Part shown: positions 33,233 through 42,602 of the stretch, in pieces
How the letters are laid out: every line of letters begins with the position of its first letter
Numbering within the stretch: position 1 is the stretch's first letter
DNA from: Streptomyces sp. NBC_01445
GTDB taxonomy: Bacteria > Actinomycetota > Actinomycetes > Streptomycetales > Streptomycetaceae
NCBI RefSeq assembly: GCF_035918235.1
Contig: NZ_CP109485.1
Coordinates: 9,517,001-9,581,000, forward strand
Length of the DNA stretch: 64,000 bases
Direction of reading: 5' to 3'
The notes under the pieces: model-generated
Database searches by the model: none
Told to the model about the DNA's origin: nothing
The model's input: only the letters and a program-made list of their open reading frames with translations
Program-made: the position numbers and the translations under genes

Positions 33233-34198
33233 TCAGCGGCGGCCCGCGCGGGTCAGTGCTTCCTCCGTCTGGGCGGCCAGGGTGGGGACGAGATCGGCTG
33301 CCGAGGGGAGGTCGGTGATGAGGTCGACGGCTTCGCCGGCCCAGACCGGCTGTGGGGGCACCGTGCCGCGTGCCACGTCGTCCTGGTAGTTCTGACGGGC
33401 CTGGGGGTCGGCGGCGAGTTCCGCCTCGCGGCCGCGCCATTGGTCGAGGTAGGGGTGGCCGAGGGTGCGGGCGGGGTACTTCGCCGGCCATCGGGAGCCG
33501 CGGGCAATGTCCAGGACCGAGCTGCGCTCGGTGTCCCGGCCGCGTCCTTCGACGATCGCCTTGGTGATCGAGGGGTGCACCAGGGCCTCTGTGGTGGCCT
33601 GGAAGCGGGTGCCGATGAGCGCTCCGGCAGCGCCCAGCACGAGTGCGGCCGCCACGCCGCGGCCGTCGGCGATCCCGCCGGCCGCCAGTACGGGCACCGG
33701 GTCCACGAGATCCACGACCGCCGGCACGAACGGCAAGGTGGAGCGCCCGTGCCGGGCTCCGTGCCCGCCGCTCTCGGTTCCCTGGGCCACGATCACGTCG
33801 GCGCCCAGGTCCGCGGCCTGCTCGGCCTCCTCCAGATCCGTGACCTGGAGGATCAACAGCGCCCCTGCTCGGCGGACACGTTCCGCGTAAGGGCTGGGGT
33901 CTCCGAACGACAGCATCACGGCCCTCGGCCCGTACTCCAGAGCCCGCTCCACGGCGGCGACGTCGATTGCCCAGGTCAGGAATCCGACGCCCCACGGACT
34001 GTTGGTGCCCGCGACGATCGGCACCTCGCGTGCCAGCCACTCCGGGGCCCCGAACGCGCCGCCCAGGATCCCGAATCCACCGCCGCGCGAGACAGCCGCG
34101 GCCAGCGCGCCGCCGGCCGACCCACCCATCGGCGCCAGCGCGATCGGGTACCGCACGTCGAACATCTCTGTGAACGCCGTCGAGAACGCCATGGCCAC
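33233..34198 (-). CDS. Nitronate monooxygenase family protein
   Basis: A 321-residue FMN-dependent TIM-barrel enzyme. Conserved parts are RYPIALAPMGGSAGGALAAA, the loop VIVAQGTESGGHGARHG (with the catalytic His in GGHG), PVLAAGGIADGRGVAAALVL and GALIGTRFQATTEA. It oxidises nitronates such as propionate-3-nitronate, or acts on related enolates. The GTG at 34198 has GAGGAG 7 nt upstream; the ATG at 34192 is an alternative. It diverges from an SDR gene across 213 bp in which nothing notable is seen. Confidence 0.9.
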   Translation of the reverse strand: MAMAFSTAFTEMFDVRYPIALAPMGGSAGGALAAAVSRGGGFGILGGAFGAPEWLAREVPIVAGTNSPWGVGFLTWAIDVAAVERALEYGPRAVMLSFGDPSPYAERVRRAGALLILQVTDLEEAEQAADLGADVIVAQGTESGGHGARHGRSTLPFVPAVVDLVDPVPVLAAGGIADGRGVAAALVLGAAGALIGTRFQATTEALVHPSITKAIVEGRGRDTERSSVLDIARGSRWPAKYPARTLGHPYLDQWRGREAELAADPQARQNYQDDVARGTVPPQPVWAGEAVDLITDLPSAADLVPTLAAQTEEALTRAGRR

Positions 34199-34411
34199 AT
34201 CATCACTCCTCGCCCAACGGGTCGGCGCACAAATGCGGCAGGAAATGCGCGGTCAGCGGGGATGAATGCGCTACTTATGGCGGCCATAGGCGAAGCCATG
34301 CGGCGATCAGGAAGCGTCAACCGGTCGGCGTGGCTTACATCTGCGGCCGGCGGGCCTTCGGGCTGATGCGTCGGCCGATCGGATATCGACACAGCGGAAC
34401 GGTGAGCCATC

Positions 34412-35167
34412 ATGATTTCAGAACTGTCCGGTACCACGGCACTGGTGACCGGTGCGACCAGCGGCATCGGCCGTGCCACGGCGATCGCGCTGGCCCGTCT
34501 CGGCGCGAACGTCCTGGTCTCGGGGCGTGACGAGACCCGGGGCGAGCGGGTCGTGAAAGAGATCCGTGCGGCTGGTGGCCAGGCGCTGTTCCTGGCCGGC
34601 GAATTGAAGGACGCGGCCTCCGCACGTGCCCTCGCCCGCCGCGCCAAGCAGGAGGCCGGCCAAGTGGATGTACTGGTGAACAACGCCGGCATCTTCCCCT
34701 TCGGGCCCACGGAGCAGACCAGTGAGGAAGAGTTCGAGGCGGTCTACTCCCTCAACGTCAAGGCGCCCTACTTCCTGGTGGCCGAACTCGCGCCGGACAT
34801 GGCCGCACGAGGCCGTGGCGCGATCATCAACGTCACCACCATGGCCGCCGAACTCGGCGCCGCCGGCATGAGTCTTTACGGCTCCAGCAAGGCCGCGCTG
34901 ACCCTGCTCACGAAGGCCTGGGCCGCCGAGTACGGGCCGCGCGGCGTGCGGGTCAACGCGGTCAGCCCCGGCCCGACCCGTACCGAGGGCACCTCGGGCA
35001 CTCCGGGTGCGGAGGATGACCTCAACGCTCTGGCCGCGGCCGGTCCCGCGGGCCGCCCCGGCACGGCCGAGGAGATCGCCTCCGCCATCGTCTTCCTCGC
35101 CACCGACAGTGCCGGCTTCATGCACGGTGCCGTCGTGCCTGTGGACGGCGGCCGTACGGCCGTCTAG
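34412..35167 (+). CDS. Short-chain dehydrogenase/reductase
   Basis: A 251-residue classical SDR. The cofactor motif is TALVTGATSGIGRATAIALA (TGxxxGIG); SGRDE after the second strand suggests NADP. VLVNNAGIFPFGPT is the NAG motif; the catalytic pair is in SLYGSSKAALTLL (YxxxK, here Y-G-S-S-K), preceded by NVTTMAA in place of the usual Ser strand. The end matches FLATDSAGFMHGAVVPVDGG. It oxidises or reduces a hydroxyl/keto substrate, identity unknown. Confidence 0.92.
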   Translation: MISELSGTTALVTGATSGIGRATAIALARLGANVLVSGRDETRGERVVKEIRAAGGQALFLAGELKDAASARALARRAKQEAGQVDVLVNNAGIFPFGPTEQTSEEEFEAVYSLNVKAPYFLVAELAPDMAARGRGAIINVTTMAAELGAAGMSLYGSSKAALTLLTKAWAAEYGPRGVRVNAVSPGPTRTEGTSGTPGAEDDLNALAAAGPAGRPGTAEEIASAIVFLATDSAGFMHGAVVPVDGGRTAV

Positions 35168-35175
35168 TGCTCAGG

Positions 35176-35209
35176 GCCTGTCCGGCGTACCAGGGTGCGC
35201 CGGACAGGC
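35176..35209 (+). terminator. Strong terminator hairpin
   Basis: A 12-bp perfect stem GCCTGTCCGGCG (35176-35187) and CGCCGGACAGGC (35198-35209) around a 10-nt loop, beginning 9 bp after the SDR stop codon. Confidence 0.8.
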
Positions 35210-35391
35210 TCCGAAAACCGGTGGAACGGCGCCGCTGCGGGCCATTACCGTGCTGCCGAACCAAGTCGCCCAGGCAAGGACGTGCCGTTGTACACCGTGT
35301 GAGACCTCCCGAGCGCTGATTTGTCGCGCGTCGCGCATACGCGCCGCGCTCCTTTTTGCTGCGGACTTCTCACTGAAACCGGTGTACTTCT

Positions 35392-35940
35392 GTGCTCAAT
35401 AGCTGGGTGGTCATGCCCACCTGCCTGCCGCTCGTTCTCCGCCGTTGCCACGCGTGCGCGTCCCACCGCTTCCGGGCAAACGGAAAATTCCGCGTCAACG
35501 CCAACCACAAGCTCATCGACGCCTGGCTCCTCGCGCTCTGTACCGCTTGCGGGGAAACCACAAAGCTCACGGTCCTGGAGCGGATGAATGTGCGCTCCGT
35601 ACGGCCCGAGCTGCTGGACCGGATGCATGACAACGACCCTGGCCTGGCAGCTGAGTTGCTCCAGGATCCGGTCGTGCGGCGCCGTAATCGCATCGCCCTC
35701 GACTGGGACGATGCCTGGCGCCTCGACACCGGCGGATCGGATCACCTGGACCGCGAGGTGATCGACGTCCTGGTCCGCTTTGCGGCGCGCATCCCTGTCC
35801 GGCCGGTGCGGCTGATCGCTGACGGCTGCAGTCTGTCGCGGACCGGGGTCGAGAGACTGATCGAGGAGGGGAAGCTCGTCTCGGCAGTCCGGCTGAGCGG
35901 CAAGCTCTCCGGCGACTTCACCTTCACGCTCAAGCGCTGA
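35392..35940 (+). CDS. DUF1062 protein
   Basis: A 182-residue DUF1062 protein. The N-terminal zinc-binding part has CHACASHRF and LCTACGETTKLTV, two CxxC pairs about 38 residues apart. The rest includes NRIALDWDDAWRLD and the S4-like end GCSLSRTGVERLIEEGKLVS. S4-type ends suggest RNA binding, but no function is proven. The GTG at 35392 is the first usable start; an ATG at 35413 (MPTCLPLVLR) is equally plausible. A 13-bp bidirectional terminator separates it from the LysR gene. Confidence 0.82.
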   Translation: MLNSWVVMPTCLPLVLRRCHACASHRFRANGKFRVNANHKLIDAWLLALCTACGETTKLTVLERMNVRSVRPELLDRMHDNDPGLAAELLQDPVVRRRNRIALDWDDAWRLDTGGSDHLDREVIDVLVRFAARIPVRPVRLIADGCSLSRTGVERLIEEGKLVSAVRLSGKLSGDFTFTLKR

Positions 35941-35960
35941 GCCCTCCTCACGACAGATCA

Positions 35961-35998
35961 GGTCGCTTCCCCCGCTCCTTTGTGTGGGGGAAGCGACC
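35961..35998. terminator. Bidirectional terminator
   Basis: A perfect 13-bp stem GGTCGCTTCCCCC (35961-35973) and its complement (35986-35998) with a 12-nt loop. It lies between the convergent DUF1062 and LysR genes. Confidence 0.85.
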
Positions 35999-36027
35999 AG
36001 GCCAGTGGTGGCGTCCTGGCTCCCGAG

Positions 36028-36927
36028 TCAGTTCGGTCCGCGGAAGTCGAGCGCCGCGAGGAGGTGTCCCAGGTCGCGGCGGTGGGAGCCGGCGTCCCAC
36101 ACCGCCCAGGTGCGCCGCACCAGCGGGTGGCCCACCAAGGGGAGCCACGTGACCGTGTCCGGCAGTGGCTGGGACCAGCCGGGGGGTGCCAGCGTGAAGG
36201 CACGTCCGGCGCTGACGGCGGCGAGTTTGACCTCGGCGATCAAGGTCTGGCCGTCCGGCGGCGTCGGGCCCACGGCAATCCCGTGACTGCGCAGGGTGGC
36301 GGTGAGTTCGTCGTACCACGCGGGGCTTCCCGAGCGCGGGAAGCCGATCCATTCCAGACCGGCCAGAGCGTCAAGGCGAATTCCCTGAGGGCCGACGAGG
36401 CCCGCAGCCCGTTCGGCCGCGAGCAGCACCCCCAGGCGTTCCTCGACGACGAGCATCGCGTCGAGATCCTGTCCGATCGGGCGCTCGCGCAGGAGCCCGA
36501 GATCAAGATCATGGCTTTTCAGCTCCGCGAGCTGGGCCGAGGTAGACAGATGCCGGGCCTGGACCCGGGTGGCCGGATAGGCCTCGGCGAGGTCGGCCAG
36601 CGCCTTGGACAACAGGTCGGACGGCAGCTCCAGGGGGATGCCGAGCCGCAGGGTCGCGGCACCCGGGGCGGTGTGAACAGTCATGGCGGCCAGAGCCTGG
36701 TCGTGGCGGGCCAGAACGCCGCGGGCCTCGCCGAGCAAGGTCATCCCGGCGTCCGTGGCCTCGACGCCGGTGGTGCTGCGGACCAGCAGCTGGACGCCGA
36801 GTTCGCGTTCCAGCGCGTTCATCGTCTGGGACAGCGCGGGCTGGCTGATGTGCAGCCTGCGCGCAGCGGCGGACAGCCCGCCCTCTTCGACGACCGTCAC
36901 GAACGCGCGCATGGTCCTGATCTCCAT
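36028..36927 (-). CDS. LysR-family regulator
   Basis: A 299-residue LysR regulator: MEIRTMRAFVTVVEEGGLSA, ARRLHISQPALSQTMNALER in the helix-turn-helix, then an effector domain starting ATLRLGIPLELPSDLLSKAL. It diverges from the crotonase, mycothiol-dependent isomerase-like and disulfide-reductase genes and is their likely regulator. A palindrome of the T-N11-A kind lies in the shared promoter region. Full length, no damage seen. Confidence 0.92.
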   Translation of the reverse strand: MEIRTMRAFVTVVEEGGLSAAARRLHISQPALSQTMNALERELGVQLLVRSTTGVEATDAGMTLLGEARGVLARHDQALAAMTVHTAPGAATLRLGIPLELPSDLLSKALADLAEAYPATRVQARHLSTSAQLAELKSHDLDLGLLRERPIGQDLDAMLVVEERLGVLLAAERAAGLVGPQGIRLDALAGLEWIGFPRSGSPAWYDELTATLRSHGIAVGPTPPDGQTLIAEVKLAAVSAGRAFTLAPPGWSQPLPDTVTWLPLVGHPLVRRTWAVWDAGSHRRDLGHLLAALDFRGPN

Positions 36928-37073
36928 GCGCCCATCGGACCATGGTCGTCGGCCACGATGTCAACGGGTCCGGCACGTGTCGGTCTCGGCCCCGAGCGAC
37001 CGCCCGCGCCCGGCCGGCCCACCACGTCGCCGGGGCGACGACTACGCCATTCGAATCGGTTATGGCGGCTCAC

Positions 37074-37111
37074 GGCCAGCCGTCTGGCCAGCGGGTATGC
37101 CTTGTAAGGCA
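37074..37111 (+). promoter_or_regulatory. Candidate LysR binding sites
   Basis: Two inverted repeats: GGCCAG-CCGT-CTGGCC (37074-37089) and TGCCTT-GT-AAGGCA (37098-37111). They lie 60-100 bp before the crotonase start and 150-185 bp before the divergent LysR start. Binding is inferred from position and symmetry only. Confidence 0.45.
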
Positions 37112-37171
37112 GTTGAGGTTGTGTAGGGCGAGAGGGCGGTCGCGTCGCCCACGCCGGCTGAGGAGCTCTCC

Positions 37172-37937
37172 ATGACTACCAGCACCCCCGCGTATTTCTC
37201 GGTGTTCGAGAACCTCGCGATGACCCGTACCGACTCGGGTGTGCTGACCGTACGGTTCCACACCGACGGCGGCCCGGCCACGTTCATCGGGCGGATGCAC
37301 ACCGACCTCCCGCGCGCCGTGTACGAGATCGGCGACGACCGCGACAACCGCGTCCTGGTTCTCACCGGCACCGGCGACCGTTTCATGACCGACATCGACG
37401 GCGCCGGCCTCGGCGACATCGCCAGGCCCGCCAACTGGGACCGCACCGTCGGCGAAGGCCGCCGCGTCATGCAGCGACTGGTCGACCTGGAGATGCCGGT
37501 CATCGCCGCCGTCAACGGCCCGGTGTCCGTCCACAGCGAGTACGCGTTTCTGTCCGACATCGTGGTCGCCGCCGACACCACCGTCTTCTCCGACTTCCCG
37601 CACCTGACCTTCGGGATCGTTCCCGGCGACGGCGTCCACATCGCCTGGGAAGAGGCTCTGGGTCTCAACCGCTCGCTACCTCACCCTGACCCAGGGCTCT
37701 TTCACCGCCGAGCAGGCCGAGCGCTGGGGCGTCGTCGCCGAGGTCCTGCCCCTGGACAAGGTTCTTGCCCGCGCGCAGGAACTGGCCGAGCAGCTCGCCG
37801 CCAAGCCCCAACTGCTGACCCGCTACCTGGCCGTCACCCTGCGCCGGCGCGTCAGCCGTCGCATGGCCGAAGGCACCGTGCTCGGAATGGCCCTGGAAGG
37901 CCTCACAGCCGCCGATCTCGCCCACCAGCAGAAGTGA
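37172..37937 (+). pseudogene. Enoyl-CoA hydratase/isomerase, frameshifted
   Basis: The first frame gives a crotonase fold: RVLVLTGTGDRFMTDIDGAG, LEMPVIAAVNGPVSVHSEYA and DIVVAADTTVFSDFPHLTFG up to EEALGLNR. At about 37672-37676 the frame breaks. The second frame continues RYLTLTQGSFTAEQAERWGV, VAEVLPLDKVLARAQELAEQ, and ends DLAHQQK at 37937. Expected coding needs TCGCGCTAC where TCGCTAC stands, a 2-nt loss. Without it the protein would be about 255 residues, normal for the family. In the unshifted frame translation runs on to 37951, over the next start. Confidence 0.75.
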
Positions 37938-37947
37938 GCACGTTCCG

Positions 37948-38763
37948 ATGACCACCACGCAGACACACACACCTGACGCCACGGAGAGCGATGACCGTTG
38001 GCACTTGGCCCTCCACACCAGTTCACGACGCCTCGCCGACGTGGTGGACGGGTTGTCGCAGAAGGAAATGGACCGGCCGTCCATGGCCGACGGATGGAGC
38101 ATCGCGCAGGTCCTGTCCCATCTGGGCAGCGCCGCGGAGATCTCGACCGGCCTGCTCGAACGCGGCATCGCCGGAGACGACACCGGACCGCGGAGGGAGG
38201 CAGTCACGCCGGTATGGCAACGTTGGGACGCCCTTTCCGGCCCCGCGCAGCGCGAGGAGTGGAAGGCCGCTGACGCTCGCCATCTCCAGCTCCTCGACTC
38301 GCTCGACGCCGAGCAGCGCGACTCGGTGCGGGTGCCGTACTTCGCCGGGCTGCTGGACGTCACCGCCTACGCCGGATACCGGCTGTCGGAGCAGTCGGTG
38401 CATGCCTGGGACATCGAGGCGGCCCTGGACCCCCTGGCCGTGATCCCGATGCCGGAGGTCCATCTGCTGTGGGAGCGGCTGGACCTGGTCGCCACGCGCT
38501 TCCGGGACGCCGCCACCCTCGCCCGCCTCGGGACCCGGCAGCTCACGGTCACTCTGACCGATACGTCCAGGACCCTGCTTCTGGACCTGGGAGCCGAGCT
38601 GCACCTGTACCCCTGCGAGCCGGCCGACCCGGTCGGCGAGGTGTCCGGGACGGCCGAGGCCGTGCTTCGGCTCGTATACGGGCGCAACCGTGACCAGGAC
38701 GACGTCAGCGTGACCGGCTCGGTGACTCCGGCGGACCTTCGCTCACTGTTCCCGGGGTTCTAG
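37948..38763 (+). CDS. Maleylpyruvate isomerase/mycothiol-dependent DinB-like protein
   Basis: A 271-residue protein with the N-terminal DinB-like four-helix bundle of the mycothiol-dependent maleylpyruvate isomerase family (SRRLADVVDGLSQKEMDRPS, MADGWSIAQVLSHLGSAAEI) and a C-terminal MDMPI_C-type part (ELHLYPCEPADPVGEVSGTA, ending RSLFPGF). The His in SHLGS is the expected metal ligand, as in mycothiol S-transferases. It probably conjugates or isomerises an electrophile using mycothiol. It follows the broken crotonase by 10 bp in one operon. Confidence 0.85.
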   Translation: MTTTQTHTPDATESDDRWHLALHTSSRRLADVVDGLSQKEMDRPSMADGWSIAQVLSHLGSAAEISTGLLERGIAGDDTGPRREAVTPVWQRWDALSGPAQREEWKAADARHLQLLDSLDAEQRDSVRVPYFAGLLDVTAYAGYRLSEQSVHAWDIEAALDPLAVIPMPEVHLLWERLDLVATRFRDAATLARLGTRQLTVTLTDTSRTLLLDLGAELHLYPCEPADPVGEVSGTAEAVLRLVYGRNRDQDDVSVTGSVTPADLRSLFPGF

Positions 38764-38872
38764 ACCCCTCACACACCGCCACCGACACGGAAGAACGGAA
38801 TCGGACAGTGGGATGGACATGACCAAGGACACGTACACGGACATGGACACGGACTCGGACAGGGAGAAGACG

Positions 38873-40267
38873 ATGCACGCCGATCTCGTGGTGATCGGAT
38901 TCGGGAAGGGCGGTAAGACCGTCGCCGGGCGGATGGGCGCACTGGGCAAGCGAGTTGTGATGATCGAGGCGTCCGACCGGATGTACGGCGGGACCTGCCC
39001 GAACGTCGGGTGCGTGCCGACGAAGGCGCTGGTGCACCACTCGGGCAAGCGCCGGCCGGACGACCCGCCTCAGGAGTTCTACGCACACGCGGTCAACCAG
39101 GTCCAGGAACTGACGGCCCTGTTCCGAGCCGGGAACTACGAGGCGCTGAACGGGGCGGACACGGTCACGGTGATCACCGGACGGGCGTCGTTCACCGACG
39201 CGCACACCGTGGTCGTCGGGGAGGGCGCGGACCGGATCACCGTCACCGGAGACACCATCCTGATCAACACCGGCTCTGAACCGGTCATCCCGGACATCCC
39301 CGGACTGCGGGACAACCCGCGCACTGTGACGAGCACCCAGCTCATCGAACAGACCTGGCTGCCGGAGCGGCTGGCGATCATCGGTGGCGGCTATCTCGGG
39401 ATCGAGTTCGCCGCGATCTATCGTCGGTTCGGCTCCCAGGTCACCGTGTTCGAGACGGCGCCGAAGATCTTTGGGCGGGAGGACGACGACGTCGCCGCGG
39501 CGGCCGAGGCGATTCTGGTCGACGAGGGCGTCCAGGTCCTGTCCGGCTCCCGCGTCACGGAGATCCGCGACGGCGGGTCGGCTGCGACCGTGGTCTACGA
39601 ACGCGACGGAGTCGGCGCGAGCATCGAGGTGGACGCCGTGCTGGCCGCCGCCGGGCGCGCTCCCGTCACGAAGGGGCTGGGGCTGGCAGCCGCGGGAGTG
39701 CTCACCACCGAGCGGGGAGCGGTCGCGGTGGACGAGTATCTGCTTACCAGCCAGCCGCACATCTTCGCCCTGGGCGATGTCAACGGTGGGCCGCAGTTCA
39801 CGTACGTCTCCCTGGATGACAGCCGCATCGTCCTGGACCAGCTCGTCGGGAAGGGCAAGCGCACCACGACGGACCGCGTCGCCGTACCCCACACCCTTTT
39901 CATGACCCCGCCGCTGGCGACCGTGGGCCTGACCGAGAAGCAGGCCCGCGCCGCCGGACACCGGGTCAAGATCACAAGCCAGCCCGTCGCAGAGATCGTC
40001 GCCATGCCCCGGGCCTACGCCGTGGAGGAGACCCGCGGCCTGATGAAGTTCGTCATCGACGCGGAGAGCGACCGGATCCTGGGCGCCGCACTCCTCAGCG
40101 TCGACGCGCAGGAACTGATCAACACCGTCGCGCTGGCCATGCGGCACGGCATCACTGCTACTGATCTGCGCGACGCGATCTACACCCACCCCAGCTCCAC
40201 CGAGGCGTTCAACGACGTCCTCGGCGCCATCGTGCGTATCGACGAACCGGGAATCGCGCAGGCCTGA
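38873..40267 (+). CDS. FAD-dependent NAD(P)-disulfide oxidoreductase (RclA/MerA-like)
   Basis: A 464-residue flavoprotein. The FAD motif is ADLVVIGFGKGGKTVAGRMG, followed by the redox disulfide GGTCPNVGCVPTK (CxxxxC). The NAD(P) motif is LAIIGGGYLGIEFAAIYRRF; the second FAD motif is HIFALGDVNGGPQFTYVS; the dimer end has the His-Pro-Ser pair in YTHPSSTEAFN. It lacks a heavy-metal-binding N-terminal domain and the MerA C-terminal vicinal Cys pair, so RclA-type oxidative-stress reductase is favoured over mercuric reductase. The ATG at 38873 has GGGAGAAG upstream; an ATG at 38813 is in frame. Confidence 0.88.
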   Translation: MHADLVVIGFGKGGKTVAGRMGALGKRVVMIEASDRMYGGTCPNVGCVPTKALVHHSGKRRPDDPPQEFYAHAVNQVQELTALFRAGNYEALNGADTVTVITGRASFTDAHTVVVGEGADRITVTGDTILINTGSEPVIPDIPGLRDNPRTVTSTQLIEQTWLPERLAIIGGGYLGIEFAAIYRRFGSQVTVFETAPKIFGREDDDVAAAAEAILVDEGVQVLSGSRVTEIRDGGSAATVVYERDGVGASIEVDAVLAAAGRAPVTKGLGLAAAGVLTTERGAVAVDEYLLTSQPHIFALGDVNGGPQFTYVSLDDSRIVLDQLVGKGKRTTTDRVAVPHTLFMTPPLATVGLTEKQARAAGHRVKITSQPVAEIVAMPRAYAVEETRGLMKFVIDAESDRILGAALLSVDAQELINTVALAMRHGITATDLRDAIYTHPSSTEAFNDVLGAIVRIDEPGIAQA

Positions 40268-40372
40268 GGCCCGGATCAGGGACGTCCACGCCGACCGGCG
40301 TCTCGGTACAACGATGGGTTGTGTTCTTATGGCGGGTCGGTTGTTTGATCTCGTCGTCTGCTCCTCGCTTTG

Positions 40373-41671
40373 ATGTCGGTGGTCAGCGTGTGGTTGTTCG
40401 GGGCGGCGAGAGGTGCGGTGGGCGTGAAGGGCAGGAGGGCGCTGGGGCGGCGGTTCGGGTGGTTGTGGGCGGCGTTCGCGGTCAGCTCGTACGGCACGGG
40501 ATTCGGGTTCGGCGCGTTTCCCTTGATCGCGATCCTCGTGCTGCACTCCGGGCCGACCCAGGTGGCCGCGCTGGCCGCCGCGGGGCGGGCCGTGGGGGCC
40601 GTGGTCGCGGTGCCGCTCGGGCCGTGGATGGAGTTCCGGCGTAAGCGGCCCGTCATGATCGCGATGGACCTGATCCGGTTCGCGGCGCTGATGAGCGTCC
40701 CCGCCGCGTTCGCGTTCGGCCGGCTCAGCTTCCCCCAGCTCCTGGTTGTCTCCGTCGTCGTCGCCGCGGCCGACATCGCCTTCAGGGCGGCCAGCGGCGC
40801 GTATCTGAAGTCGCTCGTGGCGCCGGAGGACCTGCTCGTAGCGAACGGCCGGTTCGAGTCCACGACGTGGACCTCGATCGTGGTCGGGCCGCCGCTCGGC
40901 GGCGCCGCGATCGGGATGTTCGGCCCCGTGACGACCGTGGTCGCCGACGCGGTCAGCTACCTGCTCTCGGCGCTCGGCATCCGCGCGATCGGAGGGACGG
41001 AAACGCGCCCCGCGCGGGCCGCCGCACCGCGGCTGCGCGCCGGTGATCTGCTAGAAGGGTGGCGCTACATCCTCAGCCACCGCACGCTGCGCCCGCTGTT
41101 CCTCAACTCGATCGTTGTCAACGGCCTCATCATGGCGTCCGAGCCGCTGATCGCCGTGCTCATGCTGAGCCGACTCGGCTTCGCACCCTGGCAGTACGGT
41201 CTCGCGTTCGCGGCCCCATGCATCGGTGGACTCATCGGCTCACGCCTGGCGCACCCGCTCGTGGCACGGCTCGGGCAGCACAAGGTGATGCTCGTCGTCG
41301 GGGCGTTGCGTGCGTGCTGGCCCATCGGACTGGCGTTCGTCCAGCCCGGTGTCCCCGGAATCGTGCTCGTCATCGCCGTCCAGCTCGGCCTGGTGACCTG
41401 CTGCGGCCTGTTCAATCCGGTGCTTGCCACCTATCGGCTCGAACACGCCGACCCCGACCGGGTCGCCCGCACGCTGTCCGCGTGGTCGGTCAGCAGCAGT
41501 CTCTCGATCGCGGCTCTGACCGCCGTGTGGGGTGTCGTCGCCGCCACCACCGGCCCGCGCATCGCGATCGCGCTCGCCGGAGTCGTCCTCCTGGCCACCC
41601 CGCTGCTGCTCCCGCGCCGCGAGAAGGCGCCCCGGAGCACGGGGGAGCAGGCCGCCGCCAGCCTCACCTGA
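40373..41671 (+). CDS. MFS transporter
   Basis: A roughly 430-residue major facilitator with about 12 helices (SSYGTGFGFGAFPLIAILVL in helix 1; PLGPWMEFRRKRPVMIAMDL as the motif A loop). It belongs to the EntS/macrolide-efflux-like group by loop pattern; substrate unknown. The start is uncertain: ATG at 40373 or GTG at 40427 just before KGRRALGRRFGWLW. It ends 8 bp inside the convergent LysR gene. Confidence 0.85.
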   Translation: MSVVSVWLFGAARGAVGVKGRRALGRRFGWLWAAFAVSSYGTGFGFGAFPLIAILVLHSGPTQVAALAAAGRAVGAVVAVPLGPWMEFRRKRPVMIAMDLIRFAALMSVPAAFAFGRLSFPQLLVVSVVVAAADIAFRAASGAYLKSLVAPEDLLVANGRFESTTWTSIVVGPPLGGAAIGMFGPVTTVVADAVSYLLSALGIRAIGGTETRPARAAAPRLRAGDLLEGWRYILSHRTLRPLFLNSIVVNGLIMASEPLIAVLMLSRLGFAPWQYGLAFAAPCIGGLIGSRLAHPLVARLGQHKVMLVVGALRACWPIGLAFVQPGVPGIVLVIAVQLGLVTCCGLFNPVLATYRLEHADPDRVARTLSAWSVSSSLSIAALTAVWGVVAATTGPRIAIALAGVVLLATPLLLPRREKAPRSTGEQAAASLT

Positions 41672-42578
41672 CGGGGTCATCCGCGGTGTCCTTGGTGGTG
41701 AGCACGGTCGCGCGGAAGGACGTGACGACCGGGCGCAGATCGATCTGGTGCCATGCTGCCCAAAGGCGTACTGACCTTTGGAACCAGGGGAGTTCACGGA
41801 CGGTGACCCCTGGGGTGTCGCCTCGCAGCATGCTCTCCTGGACGAGCGTCATACCGAGGCCGGACGCGGCCAGACCGAGAGCGGTGAGAGGCTCGGGGGC
41901 TTCGAGCCGGATGTCGGGCGTGAACCCGGCCGCCGCGCAGGAGGCGACGAAGTCGTCGCGCCAGGCGGGCTGTTGGCTGTTCTCGATGGCGATCCACGGC
42001 TGATCGTCGAGGTCTTCGGGCAGGATTTCCGCCCGCCCCGCAAGTGCGTGACTGCTCGGCATGGCCAGGAGCAGGGGGTCTTCGAGGAGGAGGGCGCTGC
42101 GCAGGTCGGGGTCCGTCTCGGGGGGTGCCTCCGGCACGAGGGCGATGTCCAGACTGCGTTGGCGCAGGCCCTCGAACTGCTGGGCCGCGGTGAGGTCGTA
42201 GAGGGCGACGTGGATGCCCGGGCGCTCGTCGTGCAGGGCGCGCAGCGCCTGGGGCAGGATCCCGGTGTGCATGGCATCGCCGACGTATCCCACGCACAGG
42301 CCGCCTTCCTCGCCGCGGCCCAGGCGGCGGCCGAGATTCTCGAGCCGGTCCGCGTGCCGCAGCAGGGCCGTGGCCTCCGTGAGGAAGACGCGGCCGTCGG
42401 AGGTGAGGCGGAGGCGCTGCTGGCTGCGCTCGAACAGGGTCAGGCCCAGGTTCTTCTCCAGCTGGGCGATCTGCCGGCTCAGCGGTGACTGGGAAATGTG
42501 CAGGCGATCGGCGGCGCGGCCGACGTGTTCCTCCTCGGCCACGGCCACGAAATAGCGAAGTTGTCGCAGGTCAAGCAT
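41664..42578 (-). CDS. LysR-family regulator
   Basis: A 304-residue LysR regulator: MLDLRQLRYFVAVAEEEHVG, RAADRLHISQSPLSRQIAQL, then effector domain with LCVGYVGDAMHTGILPQALR. The ATG at 42578 is preferred to starts 21 nt further up. It diverges from an aldo/keto reductase gene across 145 bp containing a perfect inverted repeat. Control of that reductase is likely. Its 3-prime end overlaps the MFS gene by 8 bp, convergently. Confidence 0.92.
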   Translation of the reverse strand: MLDLRQLRYFVAVAEEEHVGRAADRLHISQSPLSRQIAQLEKNLGLTLFERSQQRLRLTSDGRVFLTEATALLRHADRLENLGRRLGRGEEGGLCVGYVGDAMHTGILPQALRALHDERPGIHVALYDLTAAQQFEGLRQRSLDIALVPEAPPETDPDLRSALLLEDPLLLAMPSSHALAGRAEILPEDLDDQPWIAIENSQQPAWRDDFVASCAAAGFTPDIRLEAPEPLTALGLAASGLGMTLVQESMLRGDTPGVTVRELPWFQRSVRLWAAWHQIDLRPVVTSFRATVLTTKDTADDPVR

Positions 42579-42602
42579 GTAAGACCTCGGGGGACTCAAG
42601 TG

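Noticed and set aside
33440..34366. 308-codon plus-strand frame over the nitronate monooxygenase
   Set aside because: Antisense; the minus strand has the conserved GGHG and glycine-rich loops.
38873..40267. Mercuric reductase identity
   Set aside because: There is no heavy-metal-binding N-terminal domain, no C-terminal Cys pair and no mer gene nearby.
38705..40546. A 613-codon minus-strand open frame
   Set aside because: Complement of the disulfide-reductase gene, which carries all expected motifs on the plus strand. The minus frame has no family resemblance.
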